From the NCBI GenBank assembly GCA_023144635.1, contig JAGLFH010000068.1, positions 1 through 43,405 on the forward strand: a stretch of DNA of 43,405 nucleotides. Direction: 5' to 3'. This DNA comes from Candidatus Auribacterota bacterium. GTDB lineage: Bacteria; Auribacterota; JAFGBW01; JAFGJP01. Shown here piece by piece: positions 16,475 to 24,928 of the stretch (within the stretch, counting starts at the first letter, position 1; every line of letters starts with the position of its first letter). The translations under genes were made by a program, and so were the position numbers. The notes beneath the pieces are model-generated. The model was not told the origin of the DNA, did no database searches, and saw only the letters and a program-made list of their open reading frames with translations.

Positions 16475-17538
16475 AAAAAAATATTTTTAACGATGATTTT
16501 CTGCTTTTAAGCGGTAATGAAATAATGGCTGAAACTGCTATTCGTGCAGGATGCAGGTATTATTTCGGATATCCAATAACACCTCAAAATGAAATACCAG
16601 CTTATATGTCAAGACGTATGCCTCAGGTAGACGGTGTATTTATTCAGGCAGAAAGTGAACTTGCTGCTATCAGTATGGTAATGGGTGCTGCTATTACAGG
16701 TAAAAGAGCCCTTACATCCTCATCTTCCCCTGGAATCAGCCTAAAACAGGAAGGTATATCATATCTTGCAGGATGCGAGCTTCCTGCAGTTATTATAAAT
16801 GTAATGCGTGGAGGTCCCGGTCTTGGAAATATAGGTCCTTCTCAATCAGATTATTTTCAGGCTACAAAAGGCGGTGGACATGGAGATTATCACACTCTTG
16901 TGTACGGACCAACAACTTTGGAAGAAACCGTCTCTGTAATTTATTCTGCTTTTGAAAAGGCTGAAAAATACCGGTTGCCGGTTATGATACTCGTAGATGG
17001 AATAATGGGGCAGATAATGGAACATATAAAACTTCCCCGTATGAAAAAAAACAATAAAAAGAATTTTTCATGGGCACTTGACGGATGTTCTAAAAGAGCT
17101 CCCAGAAAAATAAGGTCATTATACCTTAAAAAAGATGAACTTTTTTTACACAATAAAAAATTGCAGAAAAAGTATGCAAAAATAGAGCAACAAGAGACTT
17201 TATGGCATGAGTGGGGAACTAAAGATGCAGACAAAGTTGTAATTGCTTATGGCTCTCCAGGGAGACTTGTTGAAGATGTAGTCAAAAAGAAAAGAAGCAA
17301 TAAATGTAAAATAGGATATCTAAGACCTATAACTCTTTGGCCTTTCCCTGGGAAACGAATATGTGAACTTTCAAAAAGAGTAAAAAAGTTTCTTGTTGTA
17401 GAAATGAATGAAGGACAAATGGTAGAAGATATCATCCGCTACACAGGGAAAAATTCTACTGTAGAATTTTGTGGAAAAAGCGGGGGAACCATATTATATG
17501 CAGAAGATATTGAAAAAGCAATCGACAAAATGTTTTAA
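16471..17538 (+). CDS. korA: 2-oxoacid:ferredoxin oxidoreductase alpha subunit
   Basis: The pyrimidine-binding-type subunit of a KorA/VorB-like enzyme that oxidatively decarboxylates 2-oxoacids to acyl-CoA. Typical blocks are LLSGNEIMAETAIRAGCRYY, GYPITPQNEIPAYM, AESELAAISMVMGA, TSSSSPGISLKQEG and RGGPGLGNIGPSQSDYFQ. The C-terminal half has the YGSPGRLVEDV and WPFPGKRI blocks. The length of 355 is normal for an alpha subunit and it is not fused to beta. The next gene is the gamma subunit: the beta subunit that normally sits between them and binds TPP is absent here. The 5' end overlaps the ferredoxin gene by four bases. Confidence 0.92.
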   Translation: MKKNIFNDDFLLLSGNEIMAETAIRAGCRYYFGYPITPQNEIPAYMSRRMPQVDGVFIQAESELAAISMVMGAAITGKRALTSSSSPGISLKQEGISYLAGCELPAVIINVMRGGPGLGNIGPSQSDYFQATKGGGHGDYHTLVYGPTTLEETVSVIYSAFEKAEKYRLPVMILVDGIMGQIMEHIKLPRMKKNNKKNFSWALDGCSKRAPRKIRSLYLKKDELFLHNKKLQKKYAKIEQQETLWHEWGTKDADKVVIAYGSPGRLVEDVVKKKRSNKCKIGYLRPITLWPFPGKRICELSKRVKKFLVVEMNEGQMVEDIIRYTGKNSTVEFCGKSGGTILYAEDIEKAIDKMF

Positions 17539-17548
17539 AGAAAAGATT

Positions 17549-18064
17549 ATGATCGCCGGTTCAGGTGGGCAGGGAATACTTTTTCTTGGAAAAATTCTCT
17601 ATCTTACAGCTGTAACCAGAGGCCTGCATGCAACATACTATCCTTCATACGGAGCTGAAGTAAGAGGAGGAACAGCAAAATGCATGGTCACAATTTCCAA
17701 TCAAAAAATATCTATTCCTATATTTAAAATACCTGATACTGCAATTGTTCTTAACGACCCTTCATTTAAAAAATATTCCTCGACTATTTCCAAATGTTCC
17801 AAAGTCATACTTTTCCAGAAAATGCAGAAAAAAATCCGTCGTTTATCAAAAGATCAGGATTTTTATGTTTTTATGAGCGGTTCATTAAACTGTTACGAAA
17901 ATGTCCGTGCCGCTTCTTATTATGCCGTTATTTCTGACTGGCTTGATAAAACAGATATTTTAAAATCTATTGAATACATCTTAAGATCAAAAGGAGCTGA
18001 TATTTTAAACATCAATAAAGAGATCTTTAATGAAGGTTATAGGGATTTTAAAGGACTGCAATGA
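17549..18064 (+). CDS. korC: 2-oxoacid:ferredoxin oxidoreductase gamma subunit
   Basis: Gamma-subunit domain (POR/KorC): MIAGSGGQGILFLGKILYL at the start and YPSYGAEVRGGTAKCMVTIS are the family blocks. The ATG at 17549, ten bases after the alpha stop, gives 171 residues and the usual N-terminus. The frame is open upstream to 17471 but that part overlaps korA. No SD is seen, so translation is likely coupled to korA. The stop overlaps the gltX start. Without a beta subunit in the locus the complex would be incomplete unless beta is encoded elsewhere. Confidence 0.9.
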   Translation: MIAGSGGQGILFLGKILYLTAVTRGLHATYYPSYGAEVRGGTAKCMVTISNQKISIPIFKIPDTAIVLNDPSFKKYSSTISKCSKVILFQKMQKKIRRLSKDQDFYVFMSGSLNCYENVRAASYYAVISDWLDKTDILKSIEYILRSKGADILNINKEIFNEGYRDFKGLQ

Positions 18065-19377
18065 ATAATAAAATAGTTGTAAGATTTGCTCCAAGTCCAA
18101 CAGGTTCTCTTCACATTGGCGGTGCAAGAACAGCAATTTATAATATTTTATTTGCAAAGAATAAAAAAGCCACCTGCATTTTAAGGATAGATGATACTGA
18201 TCTTGTCCGGTCTGATAATAAATTCAGCGAAGAGATCACCGAGTCACTAAAATGGCTTGAACTTATTTTTCAAGAAACGTACAAACAATCTCTCCGTTTT
18301 TCTATCTATGATCAATACTTAGAAGATTTAATGGATAAAGGGCTCGTATATTCTGAAAAAACAGAAAAAGGTGAAGCGCTTATTTTTAAAGCTGAAAAAA
18401 AACCGGTTGTTTTCAATGATCTTATAAGAGGAAAAATAACTATTGATGCTGAAGAAGTAAAAGATATTGTGCTGAAAAAATCCGACGGGACACCAACTTA
18501 CCTTTTTGCAAGCACGGTTGATGATATTGATCTCGGAGTAACACATATTATAAGAGGAGAAGATCATATCTCAAATACATTTAAGCAAAAACTTCTTTTT
18601 CAGGCTATTTCACCTGATAAAACACCATTTTTTGCACACCTTCCCTTAATTCTTTCTGATGACGGCAGCCGCTTGAGCAAAAGACATGGAGCTACGTCTG
18701 TTTTAGAATTCAAAAAAATGGGGTATCTGCCTGAAGCAATAATAAACTATCTTATGCTTCTTGGGTGGTCTCCTGGAAATAACACAGAGCTTCTTAAATT
18801 TAACGAAGCAGGGAAACTTTTTAATATAGAAAATGTAAGAAAAAGCGGATCAAAGTTTTCCTATGAAAAAGCACTCTGGATGAACGGAAAATATATTGCA
18901 GAAACTGAATCAGAAGATCTTATAAATCGTTGTATTGATCTTGGTATGAAAAACATTGAACATTACATGTATTCTAATGCTGACAAACTCATAAAAACCT
19001 TTAATTTGACAAAAAGCCGAATGCGCCTTTTAACCGAATTTAATGATGCTGTCTCATATTTTTTTGAACCTAACATCATTATTCCCGAAAAGTTACTTGA
19101 AAAGTCAATTTTAAAGAACAATACTTTTTTAAATTCTTTAAAAAAAATTAAAGAAACTATTAGCGCAATAGATGATTTCACATCAGAAAACCTTGATAAA
19201 AGCTTACGGGAACTTATACTTTATCTTGAATTAAAGACAAAAGATATTCTTATACCTCTTAGGATAATACTTACTGCACGAGAAAAAACACCGGGTATTT
19301 TTGAAGTCATGGAGTTAATGGGTAAAGAACTATGCCTAAAAAGAATAATCGATTGCTCTGTATCTACAACCAGATAA
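18061..19377 (+). CDS. gltX: Glutamate--tRNA ligase
   Basis: Charges tRNA-Glu. Class I signatures are present: HIGH form SLHIGGARTA (16-25) and KMSKS form RLSKRHGA (about 207-214), with RIDDTD and IRGEDHISNT blocks. At 438 residues it is slightly shorter than the E. coli enzyme (471) and shows no Cys zinc site. Whether it also mischarges tRNA-Gln cannot be read off directly. It overlaps korC by four bases and pgsA by 46. Confidence 0.95.
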   Translation: MNNKIVVRFAPSPTGSLHIGGARTAIYNILFAKNKKATCILRIDDTDLVRSDNKFSEEITESLKWLELIFQETYKQSLRFSIYDQYLEDLMDKGLVYSEKTEKGEALIFKAEKKPVVFNDLIRGKITIDAEEVKDIVLKKSDGTPTYLFASTVDDIDLGVTHIIRGEDHISNTFKQKLLFQAISPDKTPFFAHLPLILSDDGSRLSKRHGATSVLEFKKMGYLPEAIINYLMLLGWSPGNNTELLKFNEAGKLFNIENVRKSGSKFSYEKALWMNGKYIAETESEDLINRCIDLGMKNIEHYMYSNADKLIKTFNLTKSRMRLLTEFNDAVSYFFEPNIIIPEKLLEKSILKNNTFLNSLKKIKETISAIDDFTSENLDKSLRELILYLELKTKDILIPLRIILTAREKTPGIFEVMELMGKELCLKRIIDCSVSTTR

Positions 19378-19925
19378 ATATACCTAATATTCTTAGTATA
19401 TTACGAATATTTCTTGCGCCTTTTTTTGTCTTCTTGATTTTAGAATTTAGAAGTACAGAAAACTTTTTATTCAGATATCTCGCCATGCTTGTTTTTATTA
19501 TTGCGGTTATAACAGACGGATTAGATGGTTACATTGCCCGCACAAGAAATCAAATGACTTCACTTGGACGTTTTCTTGACCCTATTGCAGATAAAATACT
19601 TATCCTTTCAGCAAGCTTAGTGCTGACAAAAGAAATTCCATCCTTGATACCATTGCCTCTCTGGTATATTGTAATCGTACTAAGCCGAGATCTCTGTATT
19701 ATTACTGGAACATCTCTTATTTACTTTTTACGCGGTAAAATTGAAATACAGCCTTTATTAATAGGCAAGATAACCACTGTTCTCCAGATGGCAGTTATTA
19801 TCTCGATCATAATTAAATTGCCGAATCCCCAGTTTTTGTGGTATCTTTCTTCTCTTTTTACTTTTATATCAGCTTTTCGCTATATTTTAGATGGAATAAG
19901 GAAAGCGCGTTCTTATAAATCTTAA
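19332..19925 (+). CDS. pgsA: CDP-diacylglycerol--glycerol-3-phosphate phosphatidyltransferase
   Basis: Membrane enzyme that commits CDP-diacylglycerol to phosphatidylglycerol. The CDP-alcohol phosphotransferase motif is complete (DGLDGYIARTRNQMTSLG followed by RFLDPIADK), with several hydrophobic helices around it. The length of 197 is normal. The ATG at 19332 lies 46 bases inside gltX. A TTG at 19353 is an alternative that would bring the N-terminus closer to the usual form. Other CDP-alcohol transferases are possible, but PgsA fits best. Confidence 0.88.
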   Translation: MPKKNNRLLCIYNQINIPNILSILRIFLAPFFVFLILEFRSTENFLFRYLAMLVFIIAVITDGLDGYIARTRNQMTSLGRFLDPIADKILILSASLVLTKEIPSLIPLPLWYIVIVLSRDLCIITGTSLIYFLRGKIEIQPLLIGKITTVLQMAVIISIIIKLPNPQFLWYLSSLFTFISAFRYILDGIRKARSYKS

Positions 19926-19938
19926 GATAAAGGATAAT

Positions 19939-21255
19939 ATGTTTAAAATAGCAATAATCGGAAGGCCTAATGTAGGAAAATCTTCGCTGTTTAATAAAAT
20001 AGTCGGTAGAAGAAGATCCATAGTAGATGCCATGCCTGGTGTGACTCGCGACAGGATCGAAGCAAATATTTCTATTAAAGGAAAAACTGCTGTACTTATG
20101 GATACCGGAGGGTTTTTTGAAGGCACAGAAAATATCATTGAAGAAAAAATGAAAGATCAGATCCAAAAGACTTTAAGCCGGGCAAATTTTGTTATATTCG
20201 TATGTGATGCCATTGAAGGCCCACATGTAATGGATAAAACAGTACACAAGATTATCAAAAAAAGCCGTAAAGAATATATTACTGTAGCTAACAAAGCAGA
20301 CAATAAAAATTTAGAGAATAACATCTTTGAGTTCTATAACATGGGTGTAGATAATATATTGCCCCTTTCGTCCCTTCATAATAAAGGTTTTAGTAAGTTA
20401 TACGACATTCTTGCCGAAATAATACCTGAGACAGAAAACACTATTTCTAAAAATAATAATTTTAGAATTTGCATTGTAGGTAAGCCTAATGCAGGAAAAT
20501 CAAGTATCATAAATGCTATTCTGCAGCAGGAAAGAGTCATTGTTACTGATATTCCCGGAACAACGCGCGATGAGATAGATATTTCTTATACTTATAAAGA
20601 TCAAACTTTTATTTTTACGGATACATCCGGCTTAAGAAGAAAAAAGAAAATCCAAGTTGCAGCAGACCAGTTTGGAATTTCACGGACAGAAGACAGCCTT
20701 AGCAACACAGAAATGAATATTCTTATAATCGACGGGAAAAACGGCTTAAGCGCTCAAGATAAAAGAATTGCTCATCTTATATTTAAAAGCGGAAAAGCAT
20801 CCCTTGTAGTAATAAACAAAGGTGACCTCATCGATGCTGAGGAAAAAAAACTTATAAGGCAAAAGATTAAAGAAGATCTAGGCTCTTTAAAAAACGCTAC
20901 TGTGATAACTCTATCTGCAAAAAGAAGAAAAAATATTAAGAAGCTACTTGAAAGTATTTATTATTTGAAAAATAAACTTGAAAAAAACATTGAGACAGCA
21001 AAGCTCAATAAAGAAATCCAAGCTCTGCAGGAAAAGACTCTTTCGCCTCTAAAAAATGGCCGAAGATTAAAAATATATTACGGTGTCCAAAAGAATAAAA
21101 TACCCTTGGAAATACTTTTATTCATAAATAATAAGAAATATGTTACTGATAATTATATGACTTATTTAAGAAACGGACTGACTAATAAATTCGATCTTCA
21201 CGGTATACCATTGATATTTAGATATAGTGCAAAGAAAATTGAAAAAACCTGTTGA
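19939..21255 (+). CDS. der: Ribosome-assembly GTPase Der (EngA)
   Basis: Double-GTPase needed for 50S subunit assembly. Two G domains are visible: GRPNVGKSSLFN (8-19) with DTGG and NKAD, and GKPNAGKSSIIN (about 179-190) with DTSG and NKGD. A C-terminal KH-like domain follows (about 350-438). The length (438) is standard. AAAGG precedes the ATG. It is the last gene of the tlyA operon. Confidence 0.96.
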   Translation: MFKIAIIGRPNVGKSSLFNKIVGRRRSIVDAMPGVTRDRIEANISIKGKTAVLMDTGGFFEGTENIIEEKMKDQIQKTLSRANFVIFVCDAIEGPHVMDKTVHKIIKKSRKEYITVANKADNKNLENNIFEFYNMGVDNILPLSSLHNKGFSKLYDILAEIIPETENTISKNNNFRICIVGKPNAGKSSIINAILQQERVIVTDIPGTTRDEIDISYTYKDQTFIFTDTSGLRRKKKIQVAADQFGISRTEDSLSNTEMNILIIDGKNGLSAQDKRIAHLIFKSGKASLVVINKGDLIDAEEKKLIRQKIKEDLGSLKNATVITLSAKRRKNIKKLLESIYYLKNKLEKNIETAKLNKEIQALQEKTLSPLKNGRRLKIYYGVQKNKIPLEILLFINNKKYVTDNYMTYLRNGLTNKFDLHGIPLIFRYSAKKIEKTC

Positions 21256-21354
21256 TTTTTTAAAATCTATTTAATAATATTAACTATTGTTGCTGATTGC
21301 TTTACGAAAAAAAAGTCATTTTAAAATATACAATTTTAATAAAGGAGGTCCTGG

Positions 21355-21639
21355 ATGACCAAGAGAGAGATCGTAATGAAAATTTCCAGTGAAACTGGAT
21401 TAACACAAGTAGAGGTAAAAAGAGTTGTCCAAAGGACTTTTGATCTTATCATCGCAGCTTTACAAAGTGGAGATAAAGTGGAGCTGAGAAATTTTGGGGT
21501 ATTCCAAGTAAAAAGAAGAAAGAAAAGACTTGGCCGTAATCCGAATAAACCTGAAGAAGTCATTCCGATTCCTGAAAAAAATGTTCCTGATTTTAAGCCT
21601 GGAAAGATCATGAAGGAAAAAGTAGAAAGAACTACTTAA
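21355..21639 (+). CDS. hup: HU/IHF-family DNA-binding protein
   Basis: Small nucleoid protein that bends DNA. The 94-residue sequence has the HU fold signature: MTKREIVMKISSETGLTQVE, then VELRNFGVFQVKRRKKRLGR, NP and the PDFKPGK end. Whether it acts as HU or IHF is not decided by sequence alone. AAAGGAGG sits 7 bases before the ATG. A TAAAAT box at 21322-21327 with TTGCTT at 21297 (spacer 19) may be its promoter. A terminator follows directly, so it is monocistronic. Confidence 0.95.
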   Translation: MTKREIVMKISSETGLTQVEVKRVVQRTFDLIIAALQSGDKVELRNFGVFQVKRRKKRLGRNPNKPEEVIPIPEKNVPDFKPGKIMKEKVERTT

Positions 21640-21670
21640 GATATTTACGAACATGTAATTGATATGAAAA

Positions 21671-21702
21671 AAGCTCCAATGGTCATATTGGGGCTTTTTT
21701 TT
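21671..21702 (+). terminator. Rho-independent terminator after hup
   Basis: The stem AAGCTCCAAT (21671-21680) pairs with ATTGGGGCTT (21687-21696) with one G-T pair across a six-base loop, and runs into eight T residues. It starts 31 bases after the hup stop. Confidence 0.9.
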
Positions 21703-21731
21703 CATCTGCCAAAGTCCACATTTCGCGGACT

Positions 21732-21793
21732 TCGGCGAGATGCTTAATATTAACAAGTGGATGTCTCGCCATCGCTCGAAGAGCAAAGGCGGA
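21732..21793 (+). repeat. GCGAGA/TCTCGC repeat word upstream of hisS
   Basis: Inverted arms GGCGAGA and TCTCGCC lie at about 21734-21740 and 21764-21770, then GCTCGAAGAGCAAAGGCGGA. The second half resembles the word at 14532-14561. The terminal AAAGGCGGA is the only purine-rich block upstream of hisS. Confidence 0.5.
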
Positions 21794-21810
21794 CAAAAAA
21801 ACAGTGTTTT

Positions 21811-23049
21811 ATGAAATATAACTCTATAAGAGGAATGGAAGATATACTGCCCCAACAAAGCACTTCCTGGCAGAATATGATATCCACTGCAAGATGCGTT
21901 TTTAATTCATTTGGATATCACGAAATAATACTTCCTGTTGCAGAAAGGACAGAAGTATTTACAAGAACCCTCGGTGATTCATCTGATATTGTTAACAAAG
22001 AGATGTATACTTTTGAAGATAAAAAAGGGAGAAGCCTAACTCTTAGGCCGGAAGGTACGGCATCGGTTGTTCGTGCAGTCATAGAACACGGATTACTTAG
22101 TTCAGGAAATACCGTCAAAGTTTTTTATATTGGACCTATGTTTCGATATGAAAGACCTCAAAAAGGCAGGAAAAGACAATTCTATCAAATGGGAGTCGAG
22201 TTTTTTGGAGCACGATCATATTATTCAGACTGTGATGCTGTATTATGTATGAGCGAAATATGCAAAAAACTTGATATACCTATAGTAATAAAAATAAATA
22301 CTCTCGGCTGCAAATCGTGTTTAGTAAAATATACAGAATTTATAAAAAAATCTCTGACAAATAAACAAGATGATCTTTGTAAAGATTGCGCAACAAGAAT
22401 TAAAAGCAACATACTAAGAGTTTTTGACTGCAAGAACAAAAACTGTAAAAATATTCTTAAAGATATTACACCTATTTATGAAATGGTGTGCGATAAAGAT
22501 AAACAGCAATTTACATCTTTTAAAGATGTTCTTAATAAATTTGATGTAACTTTTGTGGAAGACCGCACTCTTGTAAGAGGCCTTGATTATTATTCAGGTA
22601 TTATATATGAAGCTTATATCAAAGACTATAACAGTGATGCTGTCTCAGGCGGAGGCCGTTATAATGATCTTGTCTCTATAATGGGAGGTCCTCAAACACC
22701 TTCTGTAGGCTTTGCTATAGGTATTGATAGGCTTATTGAGTATAAAAATGACTCCAGTAAAAAAGAAATTGATGTTTTTCTAGTGAGTCTGGGGCCATCT
22801 GCTCTTCATAAAAATTTTGAACTTTTGATTACATTAAGAAATCTTGGGTTTTCAGCCGAGATGGAATACGAAGAAAAAAGCCCAAAGTCCCAGTTTAGAA
22901 AAGCTAATTCATTTAACGCAAAATACGTTGTTGTACGCGGAGAAGATGAGATCAAAAAAGATATAATAAAAATAAAAGATATGGCTACAGGCCATGAAAA
23001 AGAAATTAAAGAGAATCAATTAAAAACTGTTTTATCAAATAAAACATAA
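21811..23049 (+). CDS. hisS: Histidine--tRNA ligase
   Basis: Class II synthetase charging tRNA-His. Signatures: IRGMEDILP at the N-terminus, LRPEGTASVVRAV (motif 2 region), MFRYERPQKGRKRQFYQMGVE, the His-specific LVRGLDYYSGIIYE and GGGRYNDLV with GFAIGIDRL (motif 3). The C-terminal anticodon-binding domain follows. The ATG at 21811 gives 412 residues and the typical start MKYNSIRGMEDIL; upstream in-frame codons come from a repeat word. No SD at normal distance, only AAAGGCGGA about 18 bases upstream. Confidence 0.96.
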   Translation: MKYNSIRGMEDILPQQSTSWQNMISTARCVFNSFGYHEIILPVAERTEVFTRTLGDSSDIVNKEMYTFEDKKGRSLTLRPEGTASVVRAVIEHGLLSSGNTVKVFYIGPMFRYERPQKGRKRQFYQMGVEFFGARSYYSDCDAVLCMSEICKKLDIPIVIKINTLGCKSCLVKYTEFIKKSLTNKQDDLCKDCATRIKSNILRVFDCKNKNCKNILKDITPIYEMVCDKDKQQFTSFKDVLNKFDVTFVEDRTLVRGLDYYSGIIYEAYIKDYNSDAVSGGGRYNDLVSIMGGPQTPSVGFAIGIDRLIEYKNDSSKKEIDVFLVSLGPSALHKNFELLITLRNLGFSAEMEYEEKSPKSQFRKANSFNAKYVVVRGEDEIKKDIIKIKDMATGHEKEIKENQLKTVLSNKT

Positions 23050-23098
23050 AAGAATATAAAAACCGTTTTATTCGCTGCTTATTAGTTTTTTTTTACTA

Positions 23099-23143
23099 AC
23101 CAAACAGACTAACGGGATACAACGGGCTAAACGGACACGGAGG
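23099..23143 (+). repeat. AACGGGCTAAACGGAC word supplying the aspS ribosome-binding site
   Basis: Near-repeats of ACGGG/ACGG (23112, 23122, 23131, 23137) run straight into GGAGG (23139-23143), which is the Shine-Dalgarno of aspS five bases upstream of the ATG. The rest of the hisS-aspS gap holds only A/T runs. Confidence 0.5.
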
Positions 23144-23147
23144 AACA

Positions 23148-24926
23148 ATGGAATTTTCAAAAAGAACACATCATTGTGCTGCATTAACAGTAGGGGATGA
23201 AAATAAAAAAGTTATTCTCTGCGGATGGGTAGATTCAGTAAGAGATCACGGCGGGGTTTTATTTGTTGACCTTAGAGACCGCTATGGAAGAACTCAGATC
23301 GTATTTAATCCGGAAGCAGGAAAAGAAATAACTGAATCAGCAGAAAAACTTAGAAGCGAATTTGTGATATGTATAGAAGGAGAGGTGAAAAAACGCTCTC
23401 AAGAAACAATAAATTCTAAGCTAAAAACAGGTGAAATCGAAGTATTTGCAAAAGATCTTGAAGTACTTTCTACATGTGAGCCTCTTCCTTTTCCCTTAGA
23501 AGACAATCTTGATGTCTCTGAGAACTTAAGATTAAAATACCGGTTTCTTGATCTAAGAAGGGCATCTTTCCAGAAAAATTTCATTTTCAGGCATAAAGTT
23601 GTCCGATCAGTAAGAAACTATCTAGATACAGAAGGTTTTCTTGAAATAGAAACCCCATATCTTACAAAAAGCACTCCTGAAGGAGCAAGAGATTATCTTG
23701 TTCCCTCGAGAGTCCATAATGGCAAGTTCTATGCTCTTCCTCAGTCTCCGCAGCTTTTTAAGCAAATCCTAATGATATCAGGTTATGAAAGATATTTTCA
23801 GGTTGTAAGATGTTTCAGAGATGAAGATCTTCGTGCTGACCGCCAGCCTGAGCATACTCAAATAGATATGGAGCTTTCTTTTGTTGACGAAGATGTGATC
23901 CATGATGTTATTGAAAGAATGATCCAGAAAATATTCAAAGACTGTCTTGATGTTGACATTACAATACCTTTTCAGAGGATCAATTATGAAGAAGCCATGA
24001 ATCTTTATGGAAGCGACAAACCTGACCTAAGAATACCTGAAGTAATTCATAATCTATCTGGGATATCTAAAGATGTTTCTTTTAATGTTTTTAAAAAAGT
24101 GCTTTCTATTGAAGAAGGTGTTATTTACGGTCTTTGCGGATCCGGACTTGCGGAATCTGCAAGTATAAAAGATATGAATGATCTAACTGCATTTGCTATA
24201 AGCTTCGGAGCAAAAGGTCTTGCATGGATCCGAATCATGAATGATGGAAGCTTTAAATCTCCTATAGTTAAATTCTTTGATGAAGCAACACTCAAAAAAT
24301 ATCAGGAAGAACTACAGGCAAAATGCGGAGATGTAATGTTCTTTGTAGCTGATATTAAAAAAGTAGCAAGAAATGTCTTAGGAGCACTCAGGTTAAAGCT
24401 TGCAAAAGATAAAGGAACACTTCAATATAACGATTATAAATTGCTGTGGGTCAACAAGTTCCCCTTACTGGAATGGAGCGAAGACGAAAAAAGATATTCA
24501 GCTGTACATCATCCTTTTACAATGCCGGATATTAAAAATATTGATGAACTAATAAATGATCCTGCAAGTGTAACTGCTAAAGCATATGACCTTGTCCTTA
24601 ATGGAACTGAATTAGGCGGAGGAAGTATAAGAATACATGATACAAAGCTGCAGGAAGAAATGTTTAAAATTCTTGGCATGGATATTGAAAGTGCAAGAAT
24701 AAAATTTGGTTTCCTGCTTGATGCATTAAAGTTCGGAGCTCCACCTCATGGCGGTATAGCTATTGGACTTGACAGGCTTATCATGCTTCTTCTTGGACTC
24801 GGATCTATACGTGAGACGATTGCCTTTCCAAAAACACAAAAAGCAACCTGTCTTATGACTGAATCTCCTTCAGATGTAAGTGAAAAACAATTAAAAGAGC
24901 TAGGAATTTGTATTGAGGAAGAGTAG
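23148..24926 (+). CDS. aspS: Aspartate--tRNA ligase, probably non-discriminating
   Basis: Bacterial-type AspRS (592 residues) with an N-terminal OB anticodon domain (about 1-105), a class II catalytic core (RFLDLRR, QSPQLFKQILM, RCFRDEDLRADRQPEHTQID, GGIAIGLDRL) and the inserted GAD domain (about 285-415). The OB domain has RDHGGVLF, with His where E. coli AspRS has Leu30. In Pseudomonas a His at this place marks the non-discriminating enzyme, which also makes Asp-tRNA-Asn for GatCAB. So tRNA-dependent asparagine synthesis is likely but not proven here. The stop is two bases before phoH. Confidence 0.95.
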   Translation: MEFSKRTHHCAALTVGDENKKVILCGWVDSVRDHGGVLFVDLRDRYGRTQIVFNPEAGKEITESAEKLRSEFVICIEGEVKKRSQETINSKLKTGEIEVFAKDLEVLSTCEPLPFPLEDNLDVSENLRLKYRFLDLRRASFQKNFIFRHKVVRSVRNYLDTEGFLEIETPYLTKSTPEGARDYLVPSRVHNGKFYALPQSPQLFKQILMISGYERYFQVVRCFRDEDLRADRQPEHTQIDMELSFVDEDVIHDVIERMIQKIFKDCLDVDITIPFQRINYEEAMNLYGSDKPDLRIPEVIHNLSGISKDVSFNVFKKVLSIEEGVIYGLCGSGLAESASIKDMNDLTAFAISFGAKGLAWIRIMNDGSFKSPIVKFFDEATLKKYQEELQAKCGDVMFFVADIKKVARNVLGALRLKLAKDKGTLQYNDYKLLWVNKFPLLEWSEDEKRYSAVHHPFTMPDIKNIDELINDPASVTAKAYDLVLNGTELGGGSIRIHDTKLQEEMFKILGMDIESARIKFGFLLDALKFGAPPHGGIAIGLDRLIMLLLGLGSIRETIAFPKTQKATCLMTESPSDVSEKQLKELGICIEEE

Positions 24927-24928
24927 GT

